Assembly (NCBI GenBank): GCA_946414885.1
Contig: CAMKQH010000011.1
Coordinates: forward strand, 55,193-119,192
DNA: 64,000 nucleotides
Source of the DNA: an uncultured Lachnospiraceae bacterium
GTDB taxonomy: Bacteria > Bacillota > Clostridia > Lachnospirales > Lachnospiraceae
Direction: 5' to 3'
The position numbers and the translations under genes were made by a program. The notes below the pieces were generated by a model, which did no database searches, was not told the DNA's origin, and saw only the letters and a program-made list of their open reading frames with translations. Below are positions 44,678 to 53,461 of the stretch, piece after piece (positions within the stretch are counted from its first letter, which is position 1; the number at the start of each line of letters is the position of its first letter).

Positions 44678-45429
44678 ACGGCATTGACGTAAAGGACGTA
44701 TCGTCCATATTAAATTATGGGCTCGGCGTACAACAAAAAATAGCGGACCTGAATAAGGTTTCGGCAGACATTATGAAGCAGAGGGATTTCACGGAGGTCT
44801 TTGGATTTTTTGATGAAATCCTTGCCATGGCGAGTGACGCGGACGTTCGCACCACGTTGCAGATGGAACAGCGTCTGGATGAGATCCGGCGGCGTTTTTT
44901 GGAAATCCGCATCGACCTGTTGAAGGAAGGCAATCTTCTCAAGGAGCTTCGTGAAGTCAACGAGGTCTATCTGTTGGAGATTGACGGAAAGATTCAGGAT
45001 GCGGATGCTTTTTCCAAGACTGGTTTTAAAAAGGCGGATCTGGAAAAGGACGCGGGGGATGCCCTGGAGAATACTTTGAAAAAGAGAACGCAGGAGCTGA
45101 GAACGACCCAGGCCGTGGCGAGAAGCTTTTCACCGCAGCTTAAGCTGGCGGAAGACAACTGTTTTTCGATTGCCGAGAAAATCTGGAACGTGCAAATGAA
45201 TCTGATCCCGCTGGTGAGCAATCGCATTTCCATGGATACGGGGCAAAAGACCGTAAACGAGACGAAGACGCTGATACGAAATAGCGTCAAGGAAATGGAA
45301 AAGCTATGTGACGGATGGGAAGACGCCGAAGATGAGCTCACGTTGGCTTTGCAGCCCGGAAACAAACGTGGTAGAATAAGTAATAATGGTTTTACCTCGC
45401 TGTTTACGGCGAGAAATCATACAAAATAG
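44674..45429 (+). CDS. TelA-like (toxic-anion-resistance family) helical protein
   Basis: A 251-residue helical protein. The N-terminus has LNYGLGVQQKIADLNKVS; the C-terminal part (about 150-215) with EKIWNVQMNLIPLV and QKTVNETKTLIRNSV resembles the TelA helix that reads like sWqtqIpl... and alsdtTneml. It is shorter than TelA (about 350-400), so assignment is tentative. TelA genes belong to ter/stress islands in Firmicutes. ATG overlaps the stop of the upstream gene (ATGA). Confidence 0.55.
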   Translation: MNGIDVKDVSSILNYGLGVQQKIADLNKVSADIMKQRDFTEVFGFFDEILAMASDADVRTTLQMEQRLDEIRRRFLEIRIDLLKEGNLLKELREVNEVYLLEIDGKIQDADAFSKTGFKKADLEKDAGDALENTLKKRTQELRTTQAVARSFSPQLKLAEDNCFSIAEKIWNVQMNLIPLVSNRISMDTGQKTVNETKTLIRNSVKEMEKLCDGWEDAEDELTLALQPGNKRGRISNNGFTSLFTARNHTK

Positions 45430-45448
45430 TATTGGGGGAAAACGAAGG

Positions 45449-46750
45449 ATGAAAGATCTGAATCAGTTTACTTGTCCGTGCTGTGGTGCAAAATTGGTTT
45501 ATGACGGCGAAAAGGAAATGATGAAATGTCCTTACTGTGAGAATACTTTCTCCATGGAGCAGATTATTGCCGAGGAGAAGGCGAAGGAAGAGATGGCTGG
45601 CGGATCGGACATGAACTGGCAGACTTCCAGTTCTTCCTCCTCCATGATCACGGATGAAGATGGCAAGATCACGGGCTACAGCTGTCCTGACTGTGGCGCG
45701 CAGATGGTGGCTGACGAGAACACGGCTGCCACGGAATGCCCGTATTGCGGCAATTTCTCCATTATCAAGACCTCGTTTGAAGGCATGTATCGTCCGGACG
45801 TAGTCCTGCCTTTTATCATCACCAAGGAAAAGGCGAAGAACGCGCTGAATGAGTTTACAAAGGGCAAGGTTCTTTTGCCGGACGCTTTCGTTGACAGAAA
45901 CAGGATCGATTCCATCACTGGTCTGTACGTTCCTTTCTGGCTTTACAGCTGTCATGCGGACGGAACGATTTTCTATGAGGGCGTAAAGACGCAGAACTGG
46001 GAAGACGCACAATACAAATATGAGAAGAAGGATCATTATCGCATGATCCGCAGCGGTGCCATGGATTTCCAGAGGATTCCGGTGGACGCATCCACGAAGA
46101 TGGATGACGCAGTCATGGATTCCATTGAGCCTTTTGACTTGAGCAAGGCAGTACAATATGACGCGGCATATTTTAGCGGATATCTTGCAGATCGTTACGA
46201 CGTGCAGGAGGTGGACGCAAGGCCCAGAGCAAACGAGCGAGTTGAGAATTCATTCCGCGACAGGCTCCGCCAGGAGGTTTCGGAATATAAGGAGGTCAAG
46301 GCAACTTCCGAAAAGATCAATCTGTCCAATGCCAGGGCGGAATATGCAATGTTGCCCGTCTGGATGATGACGACGGAATATGAGGAAAAGAAATATGTCT
46401 TTGGAATCAACGGTCAGACGGGTAAGCTGGTTGGCGCCCTGCCCATTGACAAGAAGAAGGCCGTGATCCAGTTTGTCATCGCCATGGCGATCGCCCTTGT
46501 GGTTGCAAACGTAATCATTGCGATCGGCTTTGAGGGCGGAATCAACATAGTCCGCGAGATCGTAGGAATCCTGATCTCCGGCGTGATCGGAGGCATTCGC
46601 GTTGGAACCTTGGTGAGCGCCATGAATACGGTGCATCAGAAGACCACTGCAAGTGCATATATGGACAAGGATTCCGTAGTGCTCGGCAGACGCGAGGACA
46701 ATTTCCTGTACAGCAAGACGGAAAAGCGGGAGAAGCCGAAGCAACAGTAA
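45449..46750 (+). CDS. Double zinc-ribbon membrane protein (YdjG-like)
   Basis: A 433-residue protein with two zinc ribbons at the N-terminus: Cys9/11/12...Cys27/30 and Cys79/82...Cys97/100 (CPCC, CPYC, CPDC, CPYC). A region of about 200 residues with PFWLYSCHADGTIFYEG follows; then two to three membrane segments near the C-terminus (VIQFVIAMAIALVVANVIIA, and IVGILISGVIGGI). The layout matches TFIIB-type ribbon membrane proteins such as YdjG of Bacillus, which sits with PspA and SPFH genes. ATG at 45449 with GGGGGA upstream; the in-frame start further up lies inside the TelA-like gene. Confidence 0.75.
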   Translation: MKDLNQFTCPCCGAKLVYDGEKEMMKCPYCENTFSMEQIIAEEKAKEEMAGGSDMNWQTSSSSSSMITDEDGKITGYSCPDCGAQMVADENTAATECPYCGNFSIIKTSFEGMYRPDVVLPFIITKEKAKNALNEFTKGKVLLPDAFVDRNRIDSITGLYVPFWLYSCHADGTIFYEGVKTQNWEDAQYKYEKKDHYRMIRSGAMDFQRIPVDASTKMDDAVMDSIEPFDLSKAVQYDAAYFSGYLADRYDVQEVDARPRANERVENSFRDRLRQEVSEYKEVKATSEKINLSNARAEYAMLPVWMMTTEYEEKKYVFGINGQTGKLVGALPIDKKKAVIQFVIAMAIALVVANVIIAIGFEGGINIVREIVGILISGVIGGIRVGTLVSAMNTVHQKTTASAYMDKDSVVLGRREDNFLYSKTEKREKPKQQ

Positions 46751-46762
46751 GAGGATTGGAAA

Positions 46763-47443
46763 ATGAGTGGCAAAAACAAGAAGATTTTAGGGTCCGCGGT
46801 GACGGTCCTTTTGGTGCTCCTTCTGTTGTTTATCCGGTCGCCGTTGTTTGACCGGCTGACCGGAGGTGGGAGCGAATCGGACGTTGTCTCGCTTGAGACT
46901 GCGGAGCCGGACGTCGTTAACCTCGAAACCATGGAGCCTGACGCTACGCCGGAGGAGTTGGCGAAGGCGGCGACGCCCAAGCCGGAGAAGACGGAAAAGC
47001 CGACGCCAGAGCCGACTGCAACGGTAAAGCCGACGGAAAAGCCGACAGCCACGCCTAAGGCAACGGCGACGCCCAAGCCGGAGAAGACGGCAAAACCGAC
47101 GTCCACGCCAAAGCCGACGTCCACGCCGAAGGTTACGACAACCCCGAAGCCGGAAAATACGGCAGCGGCAGAAACGACCTTAAAGTTTCGAAGCAAGAAA
47201 TTGTTAGACCAGCATTATGAGAAGCACGGGAAGGACATGGGATTTGCCAATGCCAAGGATTATGAAGCGGCGGCTGCGGCAGTGGTCGCAAATCCGGACG
47301 CGCTTCACAAGATTGAAAAGGAAGACGGGGATGACATCTATTATCTGGAGGAGACCAATGAATTTGTGGTGGTCTCCACGGACGGATACCTGCGAACCTA
47401 CTTTCTGCCAGACAGTGGCATAAAATATTATAATAAGCAATAA
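46763..47443 (+). CDS. Membrane-anchored protein with Thr/Pro/Lys stalk and C-terminal RNase-toxin-like domain
   Basis: A 226-residue protein: signal-anchor helix at 8-24, a low-complexity stalk (60-137) made of TPKP, TEKPT and TPTAT-like units, and an 86-residue C-terminal domain (140-226). That domain begins LKFRSKKLLDQHYEKHGKDMG with His151 and His155 and ends with EFVVVSTDGYLRTYFLPDSG (Arg211, Thr212), a pattern like BECR-fold RNase toxins (EndoU, colicin E5/D, CdiA-CT types). Family by eye only. It is the last gene of the cluster; the stop is followed by a repeat that forms a terminator. Confidence 0.6.
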   Translation: MSGKNKKILGSAVTVLLVLLLLFIRSPLFDRLTGGGSESDVVSLETAEPDVVNLETMEPDATPEELAKAATPKPEKTEKPTPEPTATVKPTEKPTATPKATATPKPEKTAKPTSTPKPTSTPKVTTTPKPENTAAAETTLKFRSKKLLDQHYEKHGKDMGFANAKDYEAAAAAVVANPDALHKIEKEDGDDIYYLEETNEFVVVSTDGYLRTYFLPDSGIKYYNKQ

Positions 47444-47451
47444 AAGAACAA

Positions 47452-47518
47452 AACGTGTCAAGAGACACGTCCCCATGACACAAAAAACGTGTCAGGAGAC
47501 ACGTCCCCGTGACACGTT
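47452..47518. repeat. Two copies of the GTGTC-nnnn-GACACGTCCCC repeat, acting as bidirectional terminator
   Basis: Two direct units, each AACGTGTCAnGAGACACGTCCCCnTGACAC-like (given here as pattern, with short blocks GTGTC, GACACGTCCCC and TGACAC), at about 47454-47481 and 47488-47514. The second unit forms a hairpin AAAAACGTGTCA / TGACACGTTTTT, suited to end transcription from both converging genes. The same motif makes up the ends of the foldback element at 1290-1573. The final codons and the stop of yqeG are formed by this repeat. Confidence 0.8.
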
Positions 47519-48007
47519 TTTGTGGTAGAAGTGAAGTACGATGCGCTCCAGACGGCGCTTTAGTACGATCTGGATCTCTTCCTTAGGATGGATGGGCTTT
47601 ACGAGGTAGGTTTCGATGCCAGCCTTTTTAGCACCCCATACGTCCGTGAAGAGCTGGTCGCCGACAAAGAGCGTGGTCGCAGGAGTGGAGCCGAGCTTTT
47701 GCATGGCGCGGAGGTAACCAGCCTGACCTGGCTTACCGGCTCTGTAAATATAAGTGCTGCCAACGGCGTCGCTGAAGGATTTTACGCGCGGTTCCTTATT
47801 GTTGGAGAGAAGGAGCGTGCGAAACCCTAAGGAGTGCAGGGTGGCAAACAGCGCCTTGGCCCTTTCGTCTGCCGGCGCGCCGTGGGGTACCAGCGTATTG
47901 TCTACGTCGTAAATGATGGCCCGCTTGCCGTCCGCATACTGGGCAGAATAGTCGATGGAATAAGCCGAATCCACTTCGTGATCCGGATAAAAACGTTCCA
48001 AAAACAT
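47492..48007 (-). CDS. YqeG family HAD-type phosphatase
   Basis: A 171-residue HAD superfamily IIIA phosphatase of the YqeG family. Motif I is YDVDNTLVPHG (Asp34, Asp36), motif II TLLLSNN, and the late motif GDQLFTDVWGAKKAG. Substrate unknown. The C-terminus reads ...HKNVSRGRVS: these last codons lie inside the terminal repeat at 47452-47518, so the original end was probably different. ATG on the minus strand at 48007. Convergent with the RNase-like gene; divergent from secG. Confidence 0.87.
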   Translation of the reverse strand: MFLERFYPDHEVDSAYSIDYSAQYADGKRAIIYDVDNTLVPHGAPADERAKALFATLHSLGFRTLLLSNNKEPRVKSFSDAVGSTYIYRAGKPGQAGYLRAMQKLGSTPATTLFVGDQLFTDVWGAKKAGIETYLVKPIHPKEEIQIVLKRRLERIVLHFYHKNVSRGRVS

Positions 48008-48059
48008 GGAGAATTCCTCGCTTCTAAAGAAATATTGTAATAATCATAGCAAAAAACAG

Positions 48060-48088
48060 TTGAAATCGCAAGAACAACGTGTTACAAT
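48060..48088 (+). promoter_or_regulatory. Sigma-A promoter of secG
   Basis: -35 TTGAAA (48060-48065), 17 bp, -10 TACAAT (48083-48088), about 30 bp before the secG start. Confidence 0.8.
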
Positions 48089-48118
48089 AACATTCGCTTA
48101 TAGCGTAGGAGGTAAAAA

Positions 48119-48358
48119 ATGGGCGCGATCAGAATTATCTTATCAATTTTATATATTATTGTGAGTGTTGCATTGGTTATTTTGGTTTTGATGCAGGAAG
48201 GCAAGGCGCAGGGACTTGGTTCCATCAGCGGCGCGGCAGAGAGCTACTGGGGCAAGAATAAGGGCCGTTCCATGGAAGGCATGCTCGTTAAGATCACAAA
48301 GATTTTGGCAGTTTGCTTCCTGGCGTTGACGGTGGCGTTAAACCTGAACGTGATTTGA
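48119..48358 (+). CDS. secG: Preprotein translocase subunit SecG
   Basis: A 79-residue protein with two membrane segments (about 4-23 and 57-76) and the conserved loop LVLMQEGKAQGLGSISGAAESYWGKNKGRS (blocks MQEGKAQGLG and YWGKNKGR). SecG aids SecYEG translocation. AGGAGG precedes the ATG. A terminator follows, then rnr; the secG-rnr-smpB-ssrA order is typical of Firmicutes. Confidence 0.93.
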   Translation: MGAIRIILSILYIIVSVALVILVLMQEGKAQGLGSISGAAESYWGKNKGRSMEGMLVKITKILAVCFLALTVALNLNVI

Positions 48359-48365
48359 GATCATG

Positions 48366-48395
48366 AAAACACTCTTGCAAAAGGGTGTTTTTTTT
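48366..48395 (+). terminator. Terminator or attenuator after secG
   Basis: Stem AAACACTCTT (48367-48376) with AAGGGTGTTT (48381-48390) and a long T-run. rnr begins 33 bp later, so some read-through is likely. Confidence 0.75.
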
Positions 48396-48427
48396 CGCGC
48401 TTTTTGTAGAAACATGGAGTTTGTAAA

Positions 48428-50446
48428 GTGAGTAGAATTAAGAACAACGAGTTGCTTACCGGAAAGTTTACCGCGCATTCCAAGGGATTTGGATTTGTGA
48501 CGGTAGACGGATATCCGGAAGATTTTTATATTCCCGCCGACCAGACGGGAAATGCGTTTCATGAAGACGTGGTGGAGATCGTGCCAGACATGGGTGCCAA
48601 GCGTGGGCAGAGGCGAACGGCCAAGATCGTGCGGATCGTGAGCCACGGGATCACGCATCTGATCGGTACCTTTGATCAGGCGAAAAACACGCATTTTGGA
48701 TTTGTCATTCCGGATGCCATAAGATTAAACCAGGACGTGTTTGTCCCGGGGGAGTTTTCCAAGGGGGCGGTCTCCGGGCATAAGGTTGTCGTTGAGATCA
48801 CGGATTATGGCAGCCGGAATCCCGTTTCGGGCTTTCGGAGTCCTGAGGGGAGGATCACGGAGATCCTGGGGCACGTAAATGATCCGGGCGTAGATATCTT
48901 ATCGATCGTCCGCGGACTTGACATCCCCATGGAGTTTGAGGAGACTGTTTTAAATCAGGCCGCCCGGGTGGCAAAGCCGGTTTCTGAAGCCGATTGCATG
49001 GGCAGGAGGGACCTGCGGGGACTTAGGATGGTCACCATTGACGGCGAGGACGCAAAGGACCTCGACGATGCCGTCAGCGTGTCTTATGACGGAACGTATT
49101 ATCATTTGGGCGTACACATTGCGGACGTGTCCAATTACGTACAGGAGAACTCCGCGCTGGATAAGGAGGCAAAGCGCCGGGGAACCAGCGTTTATCTGGT
49201 GGACCGCGTGATCCCCATGCTACCCCACGTGCTCTGTAACGGCATTTGCTCCCTGAATGCCGGAGAGGACAGGCTGGCACTGAGCTGCCTGATGAAGATC
49301 AATGAAAAGGGTGAGATCGTGGATCATGAGATCACGGAATCCGTGATCAACGTGGACCAGAGAATGAGTTATGCGGTAGTGAAGGAGCTCCTTGCGGACG
49401 ATCAGGCCGTTTTGAGGGAAGAATACCGGAAATATGAATGTTTGTTAGAGGATTTCCGCCTAATGGAAAAGCTTGCGGGACTACTTCGCGCGAGAAGGCG
49501 TGAGCGTGGCGGCATTGACTTTGACCTGCCGGAGTGCCAGATTTTGCTGGATGAGTCGGGAATGCCTTCCTACGTCGGACCTTATGACAGAAATGAGGCG
49601 ACGAGGATCATAGAGGATTTCATGCTTGCGGCAAACGAAACCGTTGCGGAGCATTTTTACTGGATGGAGGTTCCCTTTGTCTATCGCGTGCACGGAGCGC
49701 CTGAGGAAGAGCGGTTTGCAAGACTCTCCGGCATGATCAGCAACATGGGATATTCCTTAAAAACGACGGACCGCTTTGGAAATAAGGTTGGTAGCGGGGA
49801 AATTCATCCCAAGGAGATCCAGAAGCTGTTGGATAAGATCCAGGGAACGCCGGAGGAAGCCATGATCAGCAGAATGGTCCTGCGAAGCATGCAACAGGCA
49901 AAGTACAGTGATTATTGCAGCGGGCATTTTGGGCTTGCATGCAAGTATTATTGTCATTTTACCTCACCGATCCGAAGGTATCCGGACCTGCAGATCCACC
50001 GCATTATCCGCGACCAGCTGCGTGGAAGGCTGACGGAAGAAAAAATGGCGCATTATCGCGAGATCCTGCCAGGCGTTGCGGAACAATCCTCCAAGATGGA
50101 GCGGAGGGCCGATGAGGCAGAGCGCGAGGTAGATAAGCTAAAGAAGGTACAGTATATGTCGCAGAGACTGGGAGAAGTCTTTGACGGCGTGATATCCGGG
50201 GTTACCGGATGGGGATTGTACGTGGAGCTCTTAAATACCGTTGAGGGCATGATCCACGTGGCAAAGCTTCCGGGAGATTATTATTTCTTTGAGGAAAAAT
50301 CAGGTGACATGGTGGGAGAAGCGACCGGAAGGCGGTTTCAGCTTGGAATGCCCGTGAGGGTGATCGCGGATGCCTGCGACGAAGCGGCCAGGACCATTGA
50401 TTTTTCTTTGTATGAAGGAGAAGGGAATGAGCAAGAAAGAGCCTAG
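48428..50446 (+). CDS. rnr: Ribonuclease R
   Basis: A 672-residue 3'-5' exoribonuclease. Two N-terminal cold-shock domains ([22 protein letters not shown] opens the first), the RNB catalytic domain with [18 protein letters not shown] (metal-binding aspartates) and [21 protein letters not shown], and a C-terminal S1 domain ([21 protein letters not shown]). RNase R works with SmpB-tmRNA on non-stop messages. GTG start. Its last 20 bp overlap smpB. Confidence 0.95.
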   Translation: MSRIKNNELLTGKFTAHSKGFGFVTVDGYPEDFYIPADQTGNAFHEDVVEIVPDMGAKRGQRRTAKIVRIVSHGITHLIGTFDQAKNTHFGFVIPDAIRLNQDVFVPGEFSKGAVSGHKVVVEITDYGSRNPVSGFRSPEGRITEILGHVNDPGVDILSIVRGLDIPMEFEETVLNQAARVAKPVSEADCMGRRDLRGLRMVTIDGEDAKDLDDAVSVSYDGTYYHLGVHIADVSNYVQENSALDKEAKRRGTSVYLVDRVIPMLPHVLCNGICSLNAGEDRLALSCLMKINEKGEIVDHEITESVINVDQRMSYAVVKELLADDQAVLREEYRKYECLLEDFRLMEKLAGLLRARRRERGGIDFDLPECQILLDESGMPSYVGPYDRNEATRIIEDFMLAANETVAEHFYWMEVPFVYRVHGAPEEERFARLSGMISNMGYSLKTTDRFGNKVGSGEIHPKEIQKLLDKIQGTPEEAMISRMVLRSMQQAKYSDYCSGHFGLACKYYCHFTSPIRRYPDLQIHRIIRDQLRGRLTEEKMAHYREILPGVAEQSSKMERRADEAEREVDKLKKVQYMSQRLGEVFDGVISGVTGWGLYVELLNTVEGMIHVAKLPGDYYFFEEKSGDMVGEATGRRFQLGMPVRVIADACDEAARTIDFSLYEGEGNEQERA

Positions 50447-50900
50447 AAAACTGATCGCAAATAATAAAAAGGCGTATCATGACTACTTTATCGATGAAAA
50501 ATATGAGGCGGGCATTGCACTGCACGGCACGGAGGTGAAGTCCATGCGCCTTGGCAAGTGCAGCATTAAGGAGAGCTTTATCCGCATTGAGAACGGAGAG
50601 GTTTACGTTTACGGCATGCACGTAAGCCCTTATGAGAAGGGGAACCTGTTCAACAAGGATCCTCTCCGCGTTAAGAAGCTATTGCTGCACCGCGCCGAGA
50701 TCAACAAATTAATGGGGCGCATAAAAGAAAAGGGGTATACCCTGGTGCCGTTGGAAGTATATTTTAACAACGGGAAAGTAAAGGTTGAGATTGGACTGGC
50801 GCGAGGCAAGAAGCTTTACGACAAGCGCGAGAGCATAGCCAAGAAGGATCAGCTCCGTGAGGCGGAGAAGGAATTTAAGGTCAAAATGAATGGATATTGA
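50427..50900 (+). CDS. smpB: SsrA-binding protein SmpB
   Basis: A 157-residue OB-fold protein that brings tmRNA to stalled ribosomes. Signature [20 protein letters not shown], then [19 protein letters not shown] and the basic C-terminal tail [21 protein letters not shown] at 50427 lies inside rnr (overlap of 20 bp) after GGAGAAGGG. The ssrA promoter overlaps its stop codon, so smpB and ssrA are closely packed. Confidence 0.95.
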   Translation: MSKKEPRKLIANNKKAYHDYFIDEKYEAGIALHGTEVKSMRLGKCSIKESFIRIENGEVYVYGMHVSPYEKGNLFNKDPLRVKKLLLHRAEINKLMGRIKEKGYTLVPLEVYFNNGKVKVEIGLARGKKLYDKRESIAKKDQLREAEKEFKVKMNGY

Positions 50901-50925
50901 CGAAAAGCAGAAAAAAAGTTATACT
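50897..50925 (+). promoter_or_regulatory. Sigma-A promoter of ssrA
   Basis: -35 TTGACG (50897-50902, overlapping the smpB stop), 17 bp, -10 TATACT (50920-50925). Transcription would start about 40 nt before the mature tmRNA end. Confidence 0.8.
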
Positions 50926-50969
50926 TAAATATGATAGAGGAAGTATGCCTATCAAAATTTCATATTCCA

Positions 50970-51349
50970 GGGCTAGTAAAGGTTTCGACAGGGGTCTTGC
51001 AGCTGGAGAAGCTATCCGCACGTCATGCGTTAAATGACAACCTAAATATAAACGCTGAAGATAATACTCAGTTAGCATTTGCAGCGTAAGCTGCGGATGA
51101 CGTCGCCCTAGGGCGGCTTGTCCCGCCCATTGCACTCACACAGTGGGGCCGGGGCATCATGATTGTGAGAAACGACGCGCGCAAAGCTTTGAACGCGCGG
51201 GCGTAACATGAAGCTACCAAGCTTGGCAGATTGTTCATTTTCTGCCTTGGGAGGGAACGGGGAACTTCGGGTTCCAGAGAAAATGAACTATGATAGTAGA
51301 AGGACAGGGAATGGGCTTTTGGACACGGGTTCGACTCCCGTCTAGTCCA
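50970..51349 (+). ncRNA. ssrA: Transfer-messenger RNA (tmRNA)
   Basis: The 5' end GGGCTAG (50970-50976) pairs with CTAGTCC (51342-51348) to make the acceptor stem; the 3' T-arm GGACACGGGTTCGACTCCCG and 5' GGTTTCGACAGGGG are diagnostic. The tag frame runs 51027-51089, encoding ALNDNLNINAEDNTQLAFAA then TAA: 20 residues including the resume Ala, longer than the 10-15 residue tags of many bacteria but still ending LAFAA. The CCA end is not encoded (the DNA reads ACTG), so it must be added. Works with SmpB on stalled ribosomes. Confidence 0.95.
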
Positions 51350-51358
51350 CTGAAGATG

Positions 51359-51392
51359 AATCCATGAAAAAGGAGTGCCATGGATTTGTCTT
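51359..51392 (+). terminator. Possible terminator after ssrA
   Basis: Stem AATCCATG (51359-51366) with CATGGATT (51379-51386) followed by TGTCTT, a weak T-stretch. It could let part of the transcript continue into the next gene. Confidence 0.45.
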
Positions 51393-51437
51393 GATGCTAT
51401 TCACCAAAGATTCAATAAAGAAAGTAGGGGAGAAAAA

Positions 51438-53438
51438 ATGTTCTGTTTAAATTGTGGAAAAGTAATTCCTGATGGAGCAAAGTTTTGTGCCGCCTGCGGA
51501 ACGCCGATCCAGGCAGAGGGCGAGAATGCGCCGGAAGCGATCAAGATTTCCGAGCCCGTTGTAACGCCTGCTGAACCGGTAGTTCCGGCAGCACCCGTTG
51601 TTCCTGAAGCACCCGCGGCTACCTATGCCGCACCTGAAAACTATGCAGCACCTGAAAGCTATGCTGCACCTGAAAGCTATGCTGCACCCGTGCAGGAAGC
51701 GCCTGCACCGGCAGCACCCGTGCAACCTGCCCCCGTTGCTCCTTCATGGTCGCCCATTCCGGAGGAACCCCAGCAGGGTAAGAAGGGTGGCAAAGGCCTG
51801 GGCATCGTGATCGCGGCAGTTGCTGCAATTGTAGTGCTCATTGGCGGCATTGCCTTTATGGCACGTGACAAGGTTGGTCATGCGATCCATAAGGCATTTG
51901 ACAAACCCAAGGATTATTATGCATACGTTGAAAAGAAGAACCTGACTGCCCTGACCAATGGTACCGGTGCAGAGGCGGTTACGAAGGTAATCGACCAGAT
52001 CAAAAACGAGAACACTTCCATGACCGAGACCATTAAGGTCAGACTTGGTTCCCGCGGCAAGGATTTCACCGCTCTTGCAAAGTCTCAGGGCTTAGATCTT
52101 TCCTGGCTTGAGAGCGCAGGCATTTCTTATACCGTTTCTGCGAAGGAGATGCAGGCGAAGCTTACGGTTGCGCCGCTCCTGAACGACGTAACGCTTGCAA
52201 ATGCCGTAGCGTTGCTTGACATGAAAGACGGTAAGGTATTCCTTTCCATTCCTGAGCTTTCCGAAAAGTATATTGGCTTTTCTTTTAGCGATACGTACAG
52301 CTATGAGCAGTTCTCAGAGCAGATGGAAAAGATTTACGGCGCTTTCGGAAAGATGGCCCAAGCTTGTCCCAGTACTGATGAAGTTGAAAAGCTGACGCTG
52401 AAGTACTACCAGATCATCATGGATCAGGTTGAGGAAATGCAGAAGGATAAGGCTAAGCTGGAAGCAGGCGACGTTACACAGGATTGCACGCAGCTTACCA
52501 TGGAACTGAAGTCTAAGGACGTTCAGAAGATCCTTGGCGCAATCATCAAGGAGCTGAAGAAGGACAAGGACGTTAAGAAGATGCTGGAGAAGTTCTGTGA
52601 TTCCATGCAGACCTACGACGAAAGCATTGACAGTGAAGAAGTATACAATGAATTCGTTGAGGGCTTGGAGAAACTTGAGGGATCCCTCGAGCAGATTGAG
52701 ATCGACAAGCTTGTTCTTGAAATTTACGTTGACGGTGACGGCAAGATCATCGGAAGAACGATCACGGTTAAGAAAGACGGCGAGAGCCTTACCATGAAGT
52801 ATGGCGTTGCACGTAAGGGCGACAAGGTAGGCGTTGAGCTTTCCGCTAAGACGCCTGAAGAGGATGCCAACTTTACCATCATTGGTAATGGTACCGAAAA
52901 GAGCAATAAGTTTAGCGGCGAATTTAAGTTTAAGGTTGCAGATCAGAACATTTTGAACGTTGACGTTGAAGATTATGACCTGAAGGCAGCTGAAAAAGGC
53001 GAGTTCGCAGGAAGCTTTACGTTTAAGGCAGGCAGTGACGTAGACCTGAAGCAGCAGCTCCAGCAGGCTATGAGAGGCGGCGAAGATTCACCCGTATATG
53101 CGTTACTTGTAAACTTAGAGCCTCGTATCCGCATCTCCGGTAACGTGACGACGGATTCTCACAAGATCTCTCTTACCGTTATGGATGCAGACAGCGACAT
53201 CGTATCCTTGGAGTTTGAAGGTTCCACCGGCAAGGGTGAGGACATTTCCATGCCTGGCTCCTACATCGCCGTTTCCGCAGACGGAACCTACGATGAGAAG
53301 GAATTGGTAGATTACGTAAAGAACATGAATTATCAGTCCATCCTTGACAACCTTAGGAAGGCAAAGTTGCCCGAAGAGTGGGTTACCATGGCTGAGCAGT
53401 ACCTTAAGCAGGCAATGGATGAGCTCGAGTTATACTAA
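51438..53438 (+). CDS. Zinc-ribbon, Ala/Pro-rich, single-pass membrane protein with large extracellular domain
   Basis: A 666-residue protein. An N-terminal zinc ribbon (Cys3, 6, 17, 20), a Pro/Ala-rich linker (40-110) with YAAPES repeats, one membrane helix (about 121-141) and a large C-terminal domain (about 155-666) of helices and repeated strands, with regions such as YSQQYGFSFSDTYSYEQFSEQME-like segments (blocks GFSFSDTYSYEQ) and the beta-rich end GSYIAVSADGTYDEKELVDYVK. Similar proteins are common in Lachnospiraceae, function unknown. The zinc ribbon lies in the cytoplasm, the big domain outside. It is followed after 23 bp by an ABC exporter operon, so it may work with it. Confidence 0.72.
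   Translation: MFCLNCGKVIPDGAKFCAACGTPIQAEGENAPEAIKISEPVVTPAEPVVPAAPVVPEAPAATYAAPENYAAPESYAAPESYAAPVQEAPAPAAPVQPAPVAPSWSPIPEEPQQGKKGGKGLGIVIAAVAAIVVLIGGIAFMARDKVGHAIHKAFDKPKDYYAYVEKKNLTALTNGTGAEAVTKVIDQIKNENTSMTETIKVRLGSRGKDFTALAKSQGLDLSWLESAGISYTVSAKEMQAKLTVAPLLNDVTLANAVALLDMKDGKVFLSIPELSEKYIGFSFSDTYSYEQFSEQMEKIYGAFGKMAQACPSTDEVEKLTLKYYQIIMDQVEEMQKDKAKLEAGDVTQDCTQLTMELKSKDVQKILGAIIKELKKDKDVKKMLEKFCDSMQTYDESIDSEEVYNEFVEGLEKLEGSLEQIEIDKLVLEIYVDGDGKIIGRTITVKKDGESLTMKYGVARKGDKVGVELSAKTPEEDANFTIIGNGTEKSNKFSGEFKFKVADQNILNVDVEDYDLKAAEKGEFAGSFTFKAGSDVDLKQQLQQAMRGGEDSPVYALLVNLEPRIRISGNVTTDSHKISLTVMDADSDIVSLEFEGSTGKGEDISMPGSYIAVSADGTYDEKELVDYVKNMNYQSILDNLRKAKLPEEWVTMAEQYLKQAMDELELY
51630..51689 (+). 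repeat. Tandem 18-bp repeats encoding APESYA units
   Basis: Three near-identical units of GCACCTGAAAGCTATGCT in the linker of the zinc-ribbon protein, coding for AAPENYA, AAPESYA and AAPESYA. Confidence 0.75.
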
Positions 53439-53461
53439 TAGTTTAGACTTCAGGATCGAAC

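Noticed and set aside
44674..45429. Full tellurite (ter) resistance operon
   Set aside because: Only a short TelA-like protein is seen; no TerD/TerC proteins are present, so the cluster is not called ter.
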